Source: Methylomonas methanica (GTDB taxonomy: Bacteria; Pseudomonadota; Gammaproteobacteria; Methylococcales; Methylomonadaceae). Taken from it: a DNA stretch of 64,000 nt. Where the stretch lies: assembly GCA_001644045.1 (NCBI GenBank), contig LUUF01000083.1, forward strand, positions 62,001 through 126,000. Reading direction: 5' to 3'. Within the stretch, counting starts at the first letter, position 1. The number at the start of each line of letters is the position of its first letter. The translations under genes and the position numbers were made by a program. This document shows positions 38,471-47,994 of this stretch, piece by piece. The notes under the pieces are model-generated. The model saw nothing but the letters and a program-made list of their open reading frames with translations, searched no databases and was not told where the DNA came from.

Positions 38471-40033
38471 ATGGCAAACGCATACCCACCACTGATCGCC
38501 GCACTTTGCGACCCGGCTTGTTACCCGCATCCGGTCAAACGGGTCACCGTTCTGGAGACCCATATCTCCTGGGTGCTACTGGCCGGCCGTTATGCCTACA
38601 AAATCAAGAAGCCGGTCAATCTGGGCTTTCTGGATTTCAGCCAACTCGGGCAAAGACATTTTTATTGCCAGGAAGAGATTCGCCTGAATCGGCGTCTGGC
38701 GCCCGGCATTTATTTGCAGGTGGCGACGATAGGCGGCAACCCTACCCAGCCCATAATCAGCGCGGAACCGGCATTTGAATATGCGGTAAAAATGCGGCGC
38801 TTTGCGGCCGGCAAGCTACTGGATACGCTGCTGACCCGAGGGGAAATCACGCCGGATCATATCGACAGCCTAGCCGAGACTATTGCCCGTTTTCATACGG
38901 ATTTACCGCCAGCGAACTCGGATTCAAACTACGGCACCCCGGCTGCCATCGACGCGCCGGCCCGGCAAAATTTCCAACAACTGCTTGAGCTGATGGCACC
39001 TGACGATGCAGCGCTGCTTAAACAATTGCAAGAGAGCTGCCAGCAAGCATTTTTTGCAACCGAAAATTTGTTCATCCAAAGACAGCAAACCGGCTTTATC
39101 CGCGAATGTCACGGCGACCTGCATCTAGGCAATATCGTGCTATTACGAGGCCGGCCGGTCGCGTTCGACGGTATCGAGTTCTCGCCAGAGTTACGCTGGA
39201 TCGATACGATCAGCGATGCGGCATTCTTGATCATGGACTTGATACATCGCGGCCGCGCCGATCTGGCATACCGGTTTTTGAACGCATATTTGCAAATCAG
39301 CGGCGACTATGCCGGTTTAGGGGTATTGCGCTTTTATCTCAGCTACCGCGCGGCGGTGCGCGCCAAAATCGCCGGATTCAGGTTCGCGCAAACTGGTGCG
39401 GAATCGGCCAGACAAGAATGCCGGACTTACTTAAACTTGGCAGCCGGCAGCTTAAGCCCGCGCAAACCGGCATTGATTTTGACCCACGGCCTGCCCGGAT
39501 GTGGCAAAAGCGCGGTTTCGCAAATACTCTTGGAAAAACACCAGTTGATCCGCTTGCGTTCGGATGTCGAGAGAAAACGGCTATTTGGTTTGAGCGCCCT
39601 GCAAAAAAGCGGCTCGGCAATCGATAGCGGCATTTACGATCCGCAAGCGAGCCAAAAAACCTACCAACATTTATTAAAACTGGCGCAAACTCAGCTTGAA
39701 TACGGCTTTCCGGTCGTTATCGACGCGGCTTTTTTGAAACGCGAGCAACGCCGTCCGTTTCAATTGCTGGCGCAGAATCTGGGGATTCCTTTCGTCATTC
39801 TGTCGATACAGACTGCGGAGAAAGTCTTACGGCAACGCATTGAAAGCAGACAAGAACAGGGCCGCGATGCTTCGGAAGCCGACCTGGCCGTGCTCGATAA
39901 GGCCATCGGCAGCGCGGAAGCGTTACAAGCCGAGGAGCAGCCGCATGCTTTGATATTATCCAATGACAGCAATGGCCTGGATAGAAACGACCGGCAGGCG
40001 GCCTGGTTAGCGCTGGAACGAATACTGGAATAA
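38471..40033 (+). CDS. Fused APH-like phosphotransferase and AAA/zeta-type ATPase
   Basis: A 520-aa two-domain protein. The ATG at 38471 is preceded by AAAGG and gives the family start MANAYPPLIAALC. Residues about 1-330 resemble an aminoglycoside-phosphotransferase-like kinase: ECHGDLHLGNIVL holds the catalytic HxDLHxxN and VAFDGIEFSPELRWID the metal-binding Asp. The C-terminal part starts with HGLPGCGKSAVSQILLEK (Walker A), as in P-loop polynucleotide kinases. This fusion is widespread but its substrate is unknown. Confidence 0.8.
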   Translation: MANAYPPLIAALCDPACYPHPVKRVTVLETHISWVLLAGRYAYKIKKPVNLGFLDFSQLGQRHFYCQEEIRLNRRLAPGIYLQVATIGGNPTQPIISAEPAFEYAVKMRRFAAGKLLDTLLTRGEITPDHIDSLAETIARFHTDLPPANSDSNYGTPAAIDAPARQNFQQLLELMAPDDAALLKQLQESCQQAFFATENLFIQRQQTGFIRECHGDLHLGNIVLLRGRPVAFDGIEFSPELRWIDTISDAAFLIMDLIHRGRADLAYRFLNAYLQISGDYAGLGVLRFYLSYRAAVRAKIAGFRFAQTGAESARQECRTYLNLAAGSLSPRKPALILTHGLPGCGKSAVSQILLEKHQLIRLRSDVERKRLFGLSALQKSGSAIDSGIYDPQASQKTYQHLLKLAQTQLEYGFPVVIDAAFLKREQRRPFQLLAQNLGIPFVILSIQTAEKVLRQRIESRQEQGRDASEADLAVLDKAIGSAEALQAEEQPHALILSNDSNGLDRNDRQAAWLALERILE

Positions 40034-40118
40034 GTTTTCGCGAAATGGCGTTTGCAATGTATCCCATCGGCTGCTCACTAAACCCTGGTTGAAGAGTCAC
40101 TAAATTAGAGGAACCGCT

Positions 40119-41105
40119 ATGAAAGCCATGCTGCTGGACAAACCCGGAAGCCCTTTACGACTGACAGACCTGGCGCTACCGAGTTACAACGACAATCAGG
40201 TTTTATTAAAAGTCCGCGCCTGCGGAGTTTGCCGCACCGATCTGCATATCCTGGACGGCGAACTCGATGCGCCAAAGTTGCCGCTGATCCCCGGCCATGA
40301 AATCGTCGGCGAGGTAGTCGGCAAAGGTCAAAACGTAAACCGCTATGCTATTGGACAACGTCTTGGCGTTCCCTGGCTCGGCCACACCTGCGGCAAGTGC
40401 CGTTATTGCCACAGCGACCGGGAGAACCTGTGCGATAACCCTGGATTTACCGGCTATACGTTGGATGGCGGTTATGCGGAATATGCGGTCGCCGATCAGC
40501 ATTATTGCTTCCCGCTACCCGAAGATTACTCCGACGCTGCAGCGCCGCCGCTGTTGTGCGCCGGACTGATAGGCTACCGAGCGTTGGTAGCCGCCGGCGA
40601 TGCCAAGATTATCGGTATATACGGCTTTGGCGCCGCCGCCCACATCATCGCCCAGGTCGCATGCTGGCAAGGCCGCACGGTATTTGCGTTTACCAAACCG
40701 GGCGATCGCATCGGCCAACAATTTGCATTACAACTGGGCGCAAACTGGGCCGGAGACTCTACCCAAGCGCCGCCGCAAGCCATGGATGCCGCTATCTTGT
40801 TCGCGCCGGTTGGCGCCTTGGTCCCGGAAGCATTGCGCCACACCGTCAAGGGCGGTACGGTGGTGTGTGCCGGGATTCATATGAGCGATATTCCAGCTTT
40901 TCCTTATTCCATTTTATGGGGCGAACGCGTGGTGCGTTCCATCGCCAATTTAACCAGGGAAGACGCCGATGCGTTCTTGGCAATAGCCGCACACACCCGA
41001 ATTGTTACTCATGTCCAGACTTTTTCTCTGGCTGACGCCAATCTGGCTTTAACCAACCTGAAAAGCGGATTGATCCAAGGCGCGGCGGTTTTATTGGTTG
41101 ACTGA
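40119..41105 (+). CDS. Zinc-dependent alcohol dehydrogenase family protein
   Basis: A 328-aa medium-chain dehydrogenase. RACGVCRTDLHILDG near 33-47 gives the catalytic zinc Cys, IPGHEIVGEV the catalytic His/Glu, and CGKCRYCHSDRENLC the four Cys of the structural zinc. The NAD(P)-binding loop is GIYGFGAAAHIIAQVA. It probably oxidises or reduces alcohols or aldehydes in the cytoplasm; AdhA/AdhP-like enzymes are the closest by motif. AGAGGAACC lies just before the ATG. Confidence 0.9.
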   Translation: MKAMLLDKPGSPLRLTDLALPSYNDNQVLLKVRACGVCRTDLHILDGELDAPKLPLIPGHEIVGEVVGKGQNVNRYAIGQRLGVPWLGHTCGKCRYCHSDRENLCDNPGFTGYTLDGGYAEYAVADQHYCFPLPEDYSDAAAPPLLCAGLIGYRALVAAGDAKIIGIYGFGAAAHIIAQVACWQGRTVFAFTKPGDRIGQQFALQLGANWAGDSTQAPPQAMDAAILFAPVGALVPEALRHTVKGGTVVCAGIHMSDIPAFPYSILWGERVVRSIANLTREDADAFLAIAAHTRIVTHVQTFSLADANLALTNLKSGLIQGAAVLLVD

Positions 41106-41113
41106 GCTCGGCC

Positions 41114-41142
41114 TTTACAGAAAAAGGCGCTGTAAAAGCGCC
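41114..41142. terminator. Overlapping hairpins after alcohol dehydrogenase gene
   Basis: Two alternative stems overlap: TTTACAG (41114-41120) with CTGTAAA (41130-41136), and GGCGCT (41126-41131) with AGCGCC (41137-41142). The second has a run of five A before it, so it would work as an intrinsic terminator only on the minus strand. On the plus strand it ends the dehydrogenase gene without a T run. Confidence 0.4.
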
Positions 41143-41270
41143 ATGTTGGACATTATTAAATTCACGGTAAATTAGCTTCCGAGGGTTGGCAGTTCCTACC
41201 GTCCATGATCTTTGTTAGAATCGCGGGTGATCGCTAGATAATTAAACCAATAAAAACCACCATTTGAGCC

Positions 41271-41705
41271 ATGAATAAAAAGAAAATTATAATATTTGCC
41301 GTCTGTCTGGCAGGCCTGCTTGCCATCCAGATTAAGTTTTTCCTGCCGTTTATGTACGACATCGCCGCTTCTGATTTATTTTTGGTGGAAAGCAAGGACG
41401 CGGCCAACCCTATGTCCATTAACACCGACATGACCGCTCTGGCATTTGCCCACTGCAACACCTACATCAAAAACGAAGCCGACGAAGACCAAAGCCTGTC
41501 ATTTGCCAGCCAGCCTACCAACGCCTGGACACTCGGCAATTACGAATATATCGTGAATGCCGACGTTGAAATCAGCGGTAAAGACAGCCCCAACGTGACA
41601 CGCCACTACGCTTGCCGTATCCAATACAGCAAAGGCGACGACACCTCCGGCGTAAACGATTTCGATAACTGGTCGATCGAAGGCGTTAGCGGATTAACCG
41701 ATTAA
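41271..41705 (+). CDS. Hypothetical exported or membrane-anchored protein
   Basis: A 144-aa protein with a basic start (MNKKK) and one hydrophobic segment (IIIFAVCLAGLLAIQIKFFL), either an uncleaved anchor or a signal peptide. The rest is polar and Asp-rich, with two Cys (in AFAHCNTYI and HYACRIQY) that could pair in the periplasm. No family is recognised. It stands alone, with a terminator-like hairpin after the stop. Confidence 0.65.
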   Translation: MNKKKIIIFAVCLAGLLAIQIKFFLPFMYDIAASDLFLVESKDAANPMSINTDMTALAFAHCNTYIKNEADEDQSLSFASQPTNAWTLGNYEYIVNADVEISGKDSPNVTRHYACRIQYSKGDDTSGVNDFDNWSIEGVSGLTD

Positions 41706-41727
41706 GCCCAGTTAACCGCACAAATAC

Positions 41728-41753
41728 GGCCCTCTGGCTACCGGGGGGCTTGT
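41728..41753 (+). terminator. Terminator-like hairpin
   Basis: GCCCTC (41729-41734) can pair with GGGGGC (41744-41749) with one G-T pair, followed by TTGTTTC. It lies 23 bp after the stop of the hypothetical gene at 41271. The region 41754-42096 after it holds no gene I can support. Confidence 0.5.
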
Positions 41754-42096
41754 TTCACGACACACTTCGATACCTGCCTCTCGATTGCAGATCTGTTTTT
41801 GGCAAAATCGTATTCGACGAGCGACAAATTCCGCCTAAACTCTTCGCTTAGCATCAGCCAATTTCCGAATTTAGCCGCTTCCTGATACTCCGGTAGTTTG
41901 CAGCACGACACCGTCATCGCTCAACTTAAAAAATATTCCGTTGCTCGCCGCGCAGAATATAAATTCGTAGCGAGAGTATTTATCGAGAATTGAGATAAGC
42001 TTATCTGCGTCAGCGAAACCATGCGCCCAAGCACGCGAAGTATCGTCGACTATTAGAAGCAACCCGCTCCAAATCAAGTCCTTCGGTAGATAAAAT

Positions 42097-42801
42097 ATGC
42101 AAAAAACTCACTTAGCCCTGCTGCTCGCCGGCTTTACGCTTACTCCATTAGCGACCAAGGCCGGCCCGGTGCAAGACGATTTCAGCACCTGGATCAGCAA
42201 TACCTATCAAACCGATTTTGGCGGCAGCCCCTATTTAGCTTTTCTGGAATTAGCGCCTCGCACCAAAACCGACAATACGCTGTTTAGCCAAATCATCGTC
42301 CGCCCGTTAATTGGCTATAAAGTCACCAAACAGCTGCAATTGTGGCTGGGCTATACCTGGCAGGGCGAATACAGCGAACAAACCGATTTTGAAATGGCCA
42401 CCAACGATGCGATGCAGCAGGTGCAATGGATAGACAACTGGACGCCACAACTGAATTTTCAATACCGGTTTCGTCTGGAGCAACGCTTCTTTGCCGATGA
42501 AGGCGATGTCGGCCATCGTATGCGGCACCGATTTCGCTTCGTCTACTCGATACCCGACAGCCAAGCCTATTTGATCGCGCTCGACGAACTATTTGTATAT
42601 TTCAACTCGATAGACGCGGGGCGCCTGGCGCGGTCCGTGCAAACCGGCATCAACCAAAATCGTAGTTATGTCGGGGTAGGTTACAAGGTGACGAAAAATT
42701 TGAATGTCGATACCGGCTATCAATTGCAATATATCCATAACTACGGCTCACCCGATGTGACCAATCACGTCTGGCTAACCAATATCAACGTCAACTTCTA
42801 A
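42097..42801 (+). CDS. DUF2490 outer-membrane beta-barrel protein
   Basis: A 234-aa protein with a signal peptide (HLALLLAGFTLTPLATKA) and a run of amphipathic strands (FLELAPRTKTDN, QLWLGYTWQGEYS, FQYRFRLEQRFF, MRHRFRFVYSI, YVGVGYKVTKNLNVDTGYQLQY), ending in Phe as outer-membrane barrels do. This matches DUF2490. Function unknown; the family is common in gammaproteobacteria. Confidence 0.8.
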   Translation: MQKTHLALLLAGFTLTPLATKAGPVQDDFSTWISNTYQTDFGGSPYLAFLELAPRTKTDNTLFSQIIVRPLIGYKVTKQLQLWLGYTWQGEYSEQTDFEMATNDAMQQVQWIDNWTPQLNFQYRFRLEQRFFADEGDVGHRMRHRFRFVYSIPDSQAYLIALDELFVYFNSIDAGRLARSVQTGINQNRSYVGVGYKVTKNLNVDTGYQLQYIHNYGSPDVTNHVWLTNINVNF

Positions 42802-42969
42802 AAAAGAGAAAATTCGGGGATTTTTGATGCGGGATTTGCAGCGGCTCAAGCTGTTTGATAGGTGCTCAGGAAAATCCGGTCCCTTCGCGGAAATACACTG
42901 GACCTTACTAGCAGCATACGACTGACTCTATATGCAGCCCGTGCGAGCTGCATATAGAATCCACGGCTC

Positions 42970-43275
42970 TCAGCTAAAAAAACTCAAACGGTTTTTCACT
43001 TCCACCGCCACCAATGCATCGTAATGACGCCGCAACACCGAATCGGTAGGACGCGGAAATAGCGTGGCCTCAATTTCGCTTTGCAGTTGCTCCAGGAAAC
43101 TGGATGGCGGCTCGGCGCGCTCAACAGCGAGAGTCTGGCTGCTCAAAGTCGCTGGCGTTTGGCCTTTAGCGGAACAGAATAATTTACCGAAAAAGGAAAG
43201 TCCGCAACCCTGAGACGAGTATGCGCACGCAGCGACCAGGCCGCTCAGAATGAACAATACAATGGCTTCGAACAT
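42970..43275 (-). CDS. Hypothetical small membrane protein
   Basis: A 101-aa protein with an N-terminal hydrophobic stretch (EAIVLFILSGLVAACAYS) that could be an anchor or a lipoprotein-like signal. Cys residues lie near 24-33. The C-terminal half is helical and polar (FLEQLQSEIEATLF, HYDALVAVEVKNRLSFF). I do not recognise it. It stands alone between plus- and minus-strand neighbours. Confidence 0.5.
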   Translation of the reverse strand: MFEAIVLFILSGLVAACAYSSQGCGLSFFGKLFCSAKGQTPATLSSQTLAVERAEPPSSFLEQLQSEIEATLFPRPTDSVLRRHYDALVAVEVKNRLSFFS

Positions 43276-43556
43276 ATCAACACCTCATGACTAGTAAAGA
43301 ATACCGGTCAAAGCGGATTGCCAAGTCAATCCGGCCTATACCGGCGATTCTTGCCAAGCAATTAAGATGCCATCAACAAATACAAATAAACAGATGATTT
43401 ATATAGAAAATATTATTTAACCTCATACAAACCCTGGTATCTTCCGAACAATTTGTCGTTTATGCATCACTTAAGGGCGTCTCAACACCCTTAAGATGTA
43501 CGTTTATGTCCACACTGGATTATCGGCAAAACATTACGGAGGACTTGCTCAGTATC

Positions 43557-44681
43557 TTACAAAACCGTCCGCTCCAACAGCCAATAAGCGCCCATCAAGG
43601 CCACCATTGCCGAGCAGCCTTTCAGGAATTTCTCGGCAAAAGCCGGTTTGTTATTCAGCCACCAGATGATCGGCAACACGACCGAGGCCACGGCGATTTG
43701 GCCGGTTTCTATACCTAAGTTAAACGACAGCAGGGGCAACAAAATACCGGTGTCACCACTGGTGATATCCATTTCCCGCAGCACGCTGGCAAAGCCGAAG
43801 CCGTGAATCAAACCAAAGCCAAAGGTCAGCCACTGCCGGCCTTTCGGATGATCGCCGCGAATGATGTTTTCCACGGCTACGTAAATAATAGTCAGCGCAA
43901 TTACCGGCTCGACGAAGCTGCTGGGTAATTCGACGATATTTAGCCCGGCAAACGCCAAGGTGATGGAATGAGCGATGGTGAAGAAGGTCACGATCTTGAT
44001 AGCCGGCCAGAAACTATGCGTAACTGCCAGCAAGGCAAACAAAAACAACAAATGATCGTAGCCGGTGAGGATGTGCTCAATGCCTAGCTTCAAAAAATCC
44101 GCAAACGCGGAAAACCTGGAATCGTTCTGCTCAATGGACTGATCAGCCGGAGACAATGCCAGTTGCAACTGGTCGTCGGCCCTGTGCAGCATTTTCTCGC
44201 TCAGCGTTTTACCGGCGGCATCGCGCACGGTGACGTATTGCTGATGGCCATCCTGCAACCAGGCCAGCAATTTGGATTGCAATACTAGGTGTTGGTGCGG
44301 AGCGGGCTTAAAACTGAACTCGACATGGGCATTATTCTGCTCGTCGTAATTCACCGTTCCCGGTGCCACTGCTTGCACATCAACACCGTCGATATTGACC
44401 CGCAACTGCTCAGCCAACATCTTCGCAATTTCCGGTTTGGCGGCTTCGCGCTCAGTGGCGCTGACTTCGGCATCCAGGTCACTGTCCATGGGCGCAAAGG
44501 CTTCGATGTCTTGCAAGGCAAAAGTCAGTTTGGCGACCACTTGATCCGTTTTGACGGTGACGTCTATCGAACTAAGGCCCGGGGCGTGCGCCGAGACCCA
44601 ACCCGACTGCATCAGCAAGCAGGCCAACAAAAAGTGTTTTCCCAAGCCAAACAGCCCAGGCCATTTCCTCACTCCAACCAT
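43557..44681 (-). CDS. HupE/UreJ-family membrane protein
   Basis: A 374-aa protein. After a signal-like segment (HFLLACLLMQSGWVSAHA) a soluble domain of about 180 residues precedes six or so helices of the HupE/UreJ family, including LKLGIEHILTGYDHLLFLFALL (His-rich signature, read as LGIEHILTGYDHLLF), FFTIAHSITLAFAG and FGFGLIHGFGFASVL. Those His/Asp residues are the proposed metal-transport path (Ni or other metal). Its ATG overlaps the stop of the lipoprotein gene (TAATG), and CopC lies further upstream, so a shared metal-related role is likely. Confidence 0.85.
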   Translation of the reverse strand: MVGVRKWPGLFGLGKHFLLACLLMQSGWVSAHAPGLSSIDVTVKTDQVVAKLTFALQDIEAFAPMDSDLDAEVSATEREAAKPEIAKMLAEQLRVNIDGVDVQAVAPGTVNYDEQNNAHVEFSFKPAPHQHLVLQSKLLAWLQDGHQQYVTVRDAAGKTLSEKMLHRADDQLQLALSPADQSIEQNDSRFSAFADFLKLGIEHILTGYDHLLFLFALLAVTHSFWPAIKIVTFFTIAHSITLAFAGLNIVELPSSFVEPVIALTIIYVAVENIIRGDHPKGRQWLTFGFGLIHGFGFASVLREMDITSGDTGILLPLLSFNLGIETGQIAVASVVLPIIWWLNNKPAFAEKFLKGCSAMVALMGAYWLLERTVL

Positions 44682-45349
44682 TAGGCTTGATCCTTGTCGC
44701 TATTGGCTTGCGCGGCTTTTTTGCGTTTGTGCAGATAGATCAAAAACCCCAGCACGACCAATAACAAGGCCACCAAGCCGCCAATAGCGACTATCGGCAA
44801 CTCCGCGCCGTTCGGATCGACGCCCACTTCCAGTGCGATACGGAATTTATCGTCGTCTTCCATCGCTTCACCGATCAATAGATACAGCACATAATCGCCG
44901 TTTTTATCCACATCGGCTTGCGCTTCCACCGCGCCTTTCGGATAGAGTTTGGAAGGAATTTCGGTGACGGTGCGAATTTCGCGCACGTCATCCGGGGCTT
45001 TCTGGCCGGTTTTTTCCACTTCTACCAACTTAATGCCAATCGGCGTGGCGCGAATGTCGCGGTCTATCAGGTCGGCGGTGAAAAACATTTTGCCGGCTCT
45101 GGGGATTTTCTGGCAGAACGGCACGAAAGCGGCTTTGGGATCGACATTCTTATCGTCCTTGGAGGGCTGCAAATAGGCGCTAAAATGCACCGCGTAAAAA
45201 TCGTTGGCGATGATGCAATCCAGGTCCGGGCGGTTACCCAGCGCATTGGATTGTTTGGTACCGAAGCCTAGTTTGTCGCAGCCGCTCAATAAAAAGACGC
45301 AGGCCAGAAGCCCGGCTATCAAAAAAGCGGGAAGTCGCTGAGTATTCAT
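44681..45349 (-). CDS. Lipoprotein with C-terminal membrane helix
   Basis: A 222-aa protein with a lipobox ending at Cys24 (VFLLSGC), so probably lipid-anchored on the periplasmic side. The middle (about 40-175) has no domain I recognise. A membrane helix (PIVAIGGLVALLLVVLGFLIYL) and a basic tail follow. It is coupled to the HupE-like gene. Two membrane attachments in one protein are unusual, so the N-terminal segment could also be a plain anchor. Confidence 0.65.
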   Translation of the reverse strand: MNTQRLPAFLIAGLLACVFLLSGCDKLGFGTKQSNALGNRPDLDCIIANDFYAVHFSAYLQPSKDDKNVDPKAAFVPFCQKIPRAGKMFFTADLIDRDIRATPIGIKLVEVEKTGQKAPDDVREIRTVTEIPSKLYPKGAVEAQADVDKNGDYVLYLLIGEAMEDDDKFRIALEVGVDPNGAELPIVAIGGLVALLLVVLGFLIYLHKRKKAAQANSDKDQA

Positions 45350-45376
45350 AGAATTAAGCCGATTGAAGAATGCAGA

Positions 45377-45754
45377 CTAAGGTTTAACGGTAAATTCGAA
45401 TTTACCGGTGACGATATGAGTATCCTCTGATACCACCCGGTAGCGGATGGTGTAGGTACCGGGCGCCAGCGTCGGCACCGTGGCGTAGATATTGGCGCCG
45501 TTAGTCAGGCTTTGCGCGACATCGTGGTTGTCCACACGCTTGCCGGTGCTGTCGATGACGGCCAAGGCCTTGTATTCGCTACGCACCGCGTCGTTGAACC
45601 AGAGATCGATCTGCTTGGGCGATTCAGTCACGGTTTCGTCCTTGGCCGGTTGCGATTTCACCAGAATAGCGTGCGCAAATGCCGAGACCGGGCTGAACAG
45701 CGCAATCGCCAACAAGCCGGGTTTTATTATTTTTGTTATGTCTAACTTGGGCAT
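45377..45754 (-). CDS. CopC-type copper-binding protein
   Basis: A 125-aa periplasmic protein. I take the ATG at 45754, which has AAGAGG at good spacing, over a GTG two codons upstream. Signal peptide LLAIALFSPVSAFA is predicted to be cut before HAILVKSQPA, leaving an N-terminal His. That His with the Asp and His of SEDTHIVTG forms the Cu(II) site of CopC. The rest is the beta-sandwich (IDLWFNDAVRSE, PGTYTIRYRVVS). It is followed by the lipoprotein and HupE-like genes. Confidence 0.9.
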   Translation of the reverse strand: MPKLDITKIIKPGLLAIALFSPVSAFAHAILVKSQPAKDETVTESPKQIDLWFNDAVRSEYKALAVIDSTGKRVDNHDVAQSLTNGANIYATVPTLAPGTYTIRYRVVSEDTHIVTGKFEFTVKP

Positions 45755-45881
45755 GACCACCTCTTAAAGTATAAAAATCATTGGCAACTATTCGCCTAAT
45801 CCAAATGTAGGATCGAAAATTCATTCGACCTTTGCTTTTGATCGACGGGGCGAAAAATTCACCCCTACAACAAGACCAAAG

Positions 45882-47108
45882 CTATTGCAAAACCGCCGCC
45901 GCCCATTGCTTGCCGGCGGCGGCTTGCTCCAGCCACATCGCCAGCAAGCCGGTAGGCGTCGCGACGATGCGCGGAAATGTCGCCGAACCGCCAGACCACG
46001 ACAATGGTTTAGCTACCGACCAATGCCCGCCATTATCGACGGATTCCGAGATGAATACTTTAGAACCTTCCGGCCCCAGCGCATCCCAAACCGCGACTAA
46101 GCGCCCGACACCGAAAGCAATGTCCGAATGAAACGCGCCGGCTTCGCCCAGGCGCTGCGGCGGCGTCCAGCTTTTGCCGTTGTCGGTGGATTGCATATGA
46201 TACAGCCCCACCTGATTTTCCGCGCCGGTCCAAACCAGGCTATGCAAGGAACCGTCGCCGGCAACCGTCAAGCCGCCGCCGTTATGCGGACAGCCGTCGA
46301 AAATCCAGTTGAACTCGCCAACCGTACTCAGGCGTTGCCAACTGGCGCCGCCATCGGCGGTTTGCGCCAGCGCCATGTCGCGCGGTTTCATATCCCGATA
46401 CAAGGCACTCAGTTTGCCATCGCCGCCCAGAGTCAAGCGGTTCCAGCAACACGAGCAACTGGAATCGTCGATAGTCTGCGCCAGCTCCCAGCTTTTACCG
46501 ACATCACTGCTGCGAGCATAGCGCACGCCTTGGTAACCGTTCTCGTCTCTATCATCCAGCCATACCGCATGAAAACGGCCTTCGCTGTCAGCCAATAATT
46601 CGTGATGCGACTGATCGGCATCGCTGCCGGTCGGCTTGGCCCCTTGCTGCCAAGTTTTACCGGCATCATTAGAATATACCGTCAACAACGGCCCCATGCC
46701 CGGCAATTCGCCGGTAGTTTGCCAGACCACCAGCAATTTGTCGCCGGCTGCGGCAATTTGTATATCGTTACCGATTTTCGCCTCGACAGACTGGTTAAAT
46801 TGCTGGCTTAAAGTGCGGGGCAGCGACCAATGCAAGCCGCCGTCTTCCGAATGCAGATAACCTATGTAGGGTTGTTTACTGCCGGTTGGCGTCGCGACGA
46901 AGACGGCGTGCACGGTCTGCCGGTCGACATAGACATCGAAACTGACTAGATTTTGTAAACCCAACGCTTTAGCGTCGATAGGGCTGAGGACATTCGCACG
47001 CAAGGCTTGGGCAGTGGAAACCGACTCGAAGGTTTGCTCGCCACAACCGAACAAAGCCAGAGCAACGGCCAAACAGCCGCCCAAAAAGCGAGCCTTGAAA
47101 TTAGGCAT
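45882..47108 (-). CDS. BNR-repeat (sialidase-like propeller) lipoprotein
   Basis: A 408-aa exported protein. The ATG at 47108 gives a lipobox-like end at Cys22 (ALALFGC). Several Asp-box repeats are visible: SEDGGLHWS, SNDAGKTWQ, SSDVGKSWE, TADGGASWQ, STDNGKSWT and SVDNGGHWS. These mark a six-bladed sialidase-type beta-propeller. No catalytic Arg triad was identified, so a binding or scaffold role is as likely as glycosidase activity. It lies upstream of copC on the same strand, and a CSCCWN segment near 225 could bind metal. Confidence 0.75.
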   Translation of the reverse strand: MPNFKARFLGGCLAVALALFGCGEQTFESVSTAQALRANVLSPIDAKALGLQNLVSFDVYVDRQTVHAVFVATPTGSKQPYIGYLHSEDGGLHWSLPRTLSQQFNQSVEAKIGNDIQIAAAGDKLLVVWQTTGELPGMGPLLTVYSNDAGKTWQQGAKPTGSDADQSHHELLADSEGRFHAVWLDDRDENGYQGVRYARSSDVGKSWELAQTIDDSSCSCCWNRLTLGGDGKLSALYRDMKPRDMALAQTADGGASWQRLSTVGEFNWIFDGCPHNGGGLTVAGDGSLHSLVWTGAENQVGLYHMQSTDNGKSWTPPQRLGEAGAFHSDIAFGVGRLVAVWDALGPEGSKVFISESVDNGGHWSVAKPLSWSGGSATFPRIVATPTGLLAMWLEQAAAGKQWAAAVLQ

Positions 47109-47300
47109 GGGATCGATCACTTGAAAATAAAACGGGGCGATGATTAGACCATATTGCGGCGCAAAGCAGAACTGCCGATTGCGGTTTAAAAAGCGCGTGG
47201 CGGTTTTGACCGATTAAACCTGAGATGCGTCAGAATCGGTGCAATTGCGTGTAATACCGATACTATTTCATTTTACCTAAAGTCCGTATCTTTGCCCGAC

Positions 47301-47855
47301 CTACAGCTGCCGCCGCACATGCAGCAAAATAGCCGCGTGGATGGCAATCGCCGTAATAAGACCTACCGCATGAAACGTCGGCGTTCCTCCTCCCGCGATT
47401 TGCACCTGCCGCAAGGCATGCGCGCCAAAGGGTATGAATAGCGCCAACGCAGTACCAAGGCCGGGATTGTAGCTGCGAAAGACGAAGGCATGGATAACGT
47501 GGACTAAAGCATTAACCAAAACCAAATACACCGCGATTAGCGCCCAGCCGACATCACCTGCTGCCGCCAAATACAACGACAAGGTGATGACGCCCCAAAC
47601 GCCAGGAACATTGGTGATGAATACCGCAGTTGGCGAGAGGACTTCTTTGCCTTTGCCAATCGTTGCATTGAAGAACAGACGGAAACGATCATGATCGTGC
47701 TCTTCATATTGGTGAAGCATATAAATCGGCAACAGGATAAACGTCGCCGTCAATGCTTCCGGCCAGGATGCTGTCAGCAAGGGCGTAAGCAACAGCAAAA
47801 ACAGCCCGGCCATGAAGCCCCCATAAACCCAGTTTACGATGATTCGATTAAGCAT
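47301..47855 (-). CDS. HXXEE-family membrane protein
   Basis: A 184-aa protein with about five membrane helices and the HxxEE signature (MLHQYEEHDHDRF) near residues 46-58, followed by FITNVPGVWGVITLSLYL and HVIHAFVFRSYNPG, all typical of the family. The frame is open further upstream, but the ATG at 47855 (MLNRIIVNWVYGG) matches the usual start better than a GTG at 47972. Function unknown. Confidence 0.65.
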   Translation of the reverse strand: MLNRIIVNWVYGGFMAGLFLLLLTPLLTASWPEALTATFILLPIYMLHQYEEHDHDRFRLFFNATIGKGKEVLSPTAVFITNVPGVWGVITLSLYLAAAGDVGWALIAVYLVLVNALVHVIHAFVFRSYNPGLGTALALFIPFGAHALRQVQIAGGGTPTFHAVGLITAIAIHAAILLHVRRQL

Positions 47856-47994
47856 GATTAAGATTGGAAGAGTGGTGACGGATAAACACAAGGCTGGCCG
47901 GTGACTGGAAAACTTCCAGACGCCCCGACAGTATAGTTGCAGTTTGGATGCGAATGATGGCGATGGCTCCACAGTAGCGCCATGCTAGAGCGGA

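Noticed and set aside
41871-42077. 68-aa minus-strand frame in the gap before DUF2490
   Set aside because: No ribosome-binding site or recognisable motif; the gap is left as intergenic.
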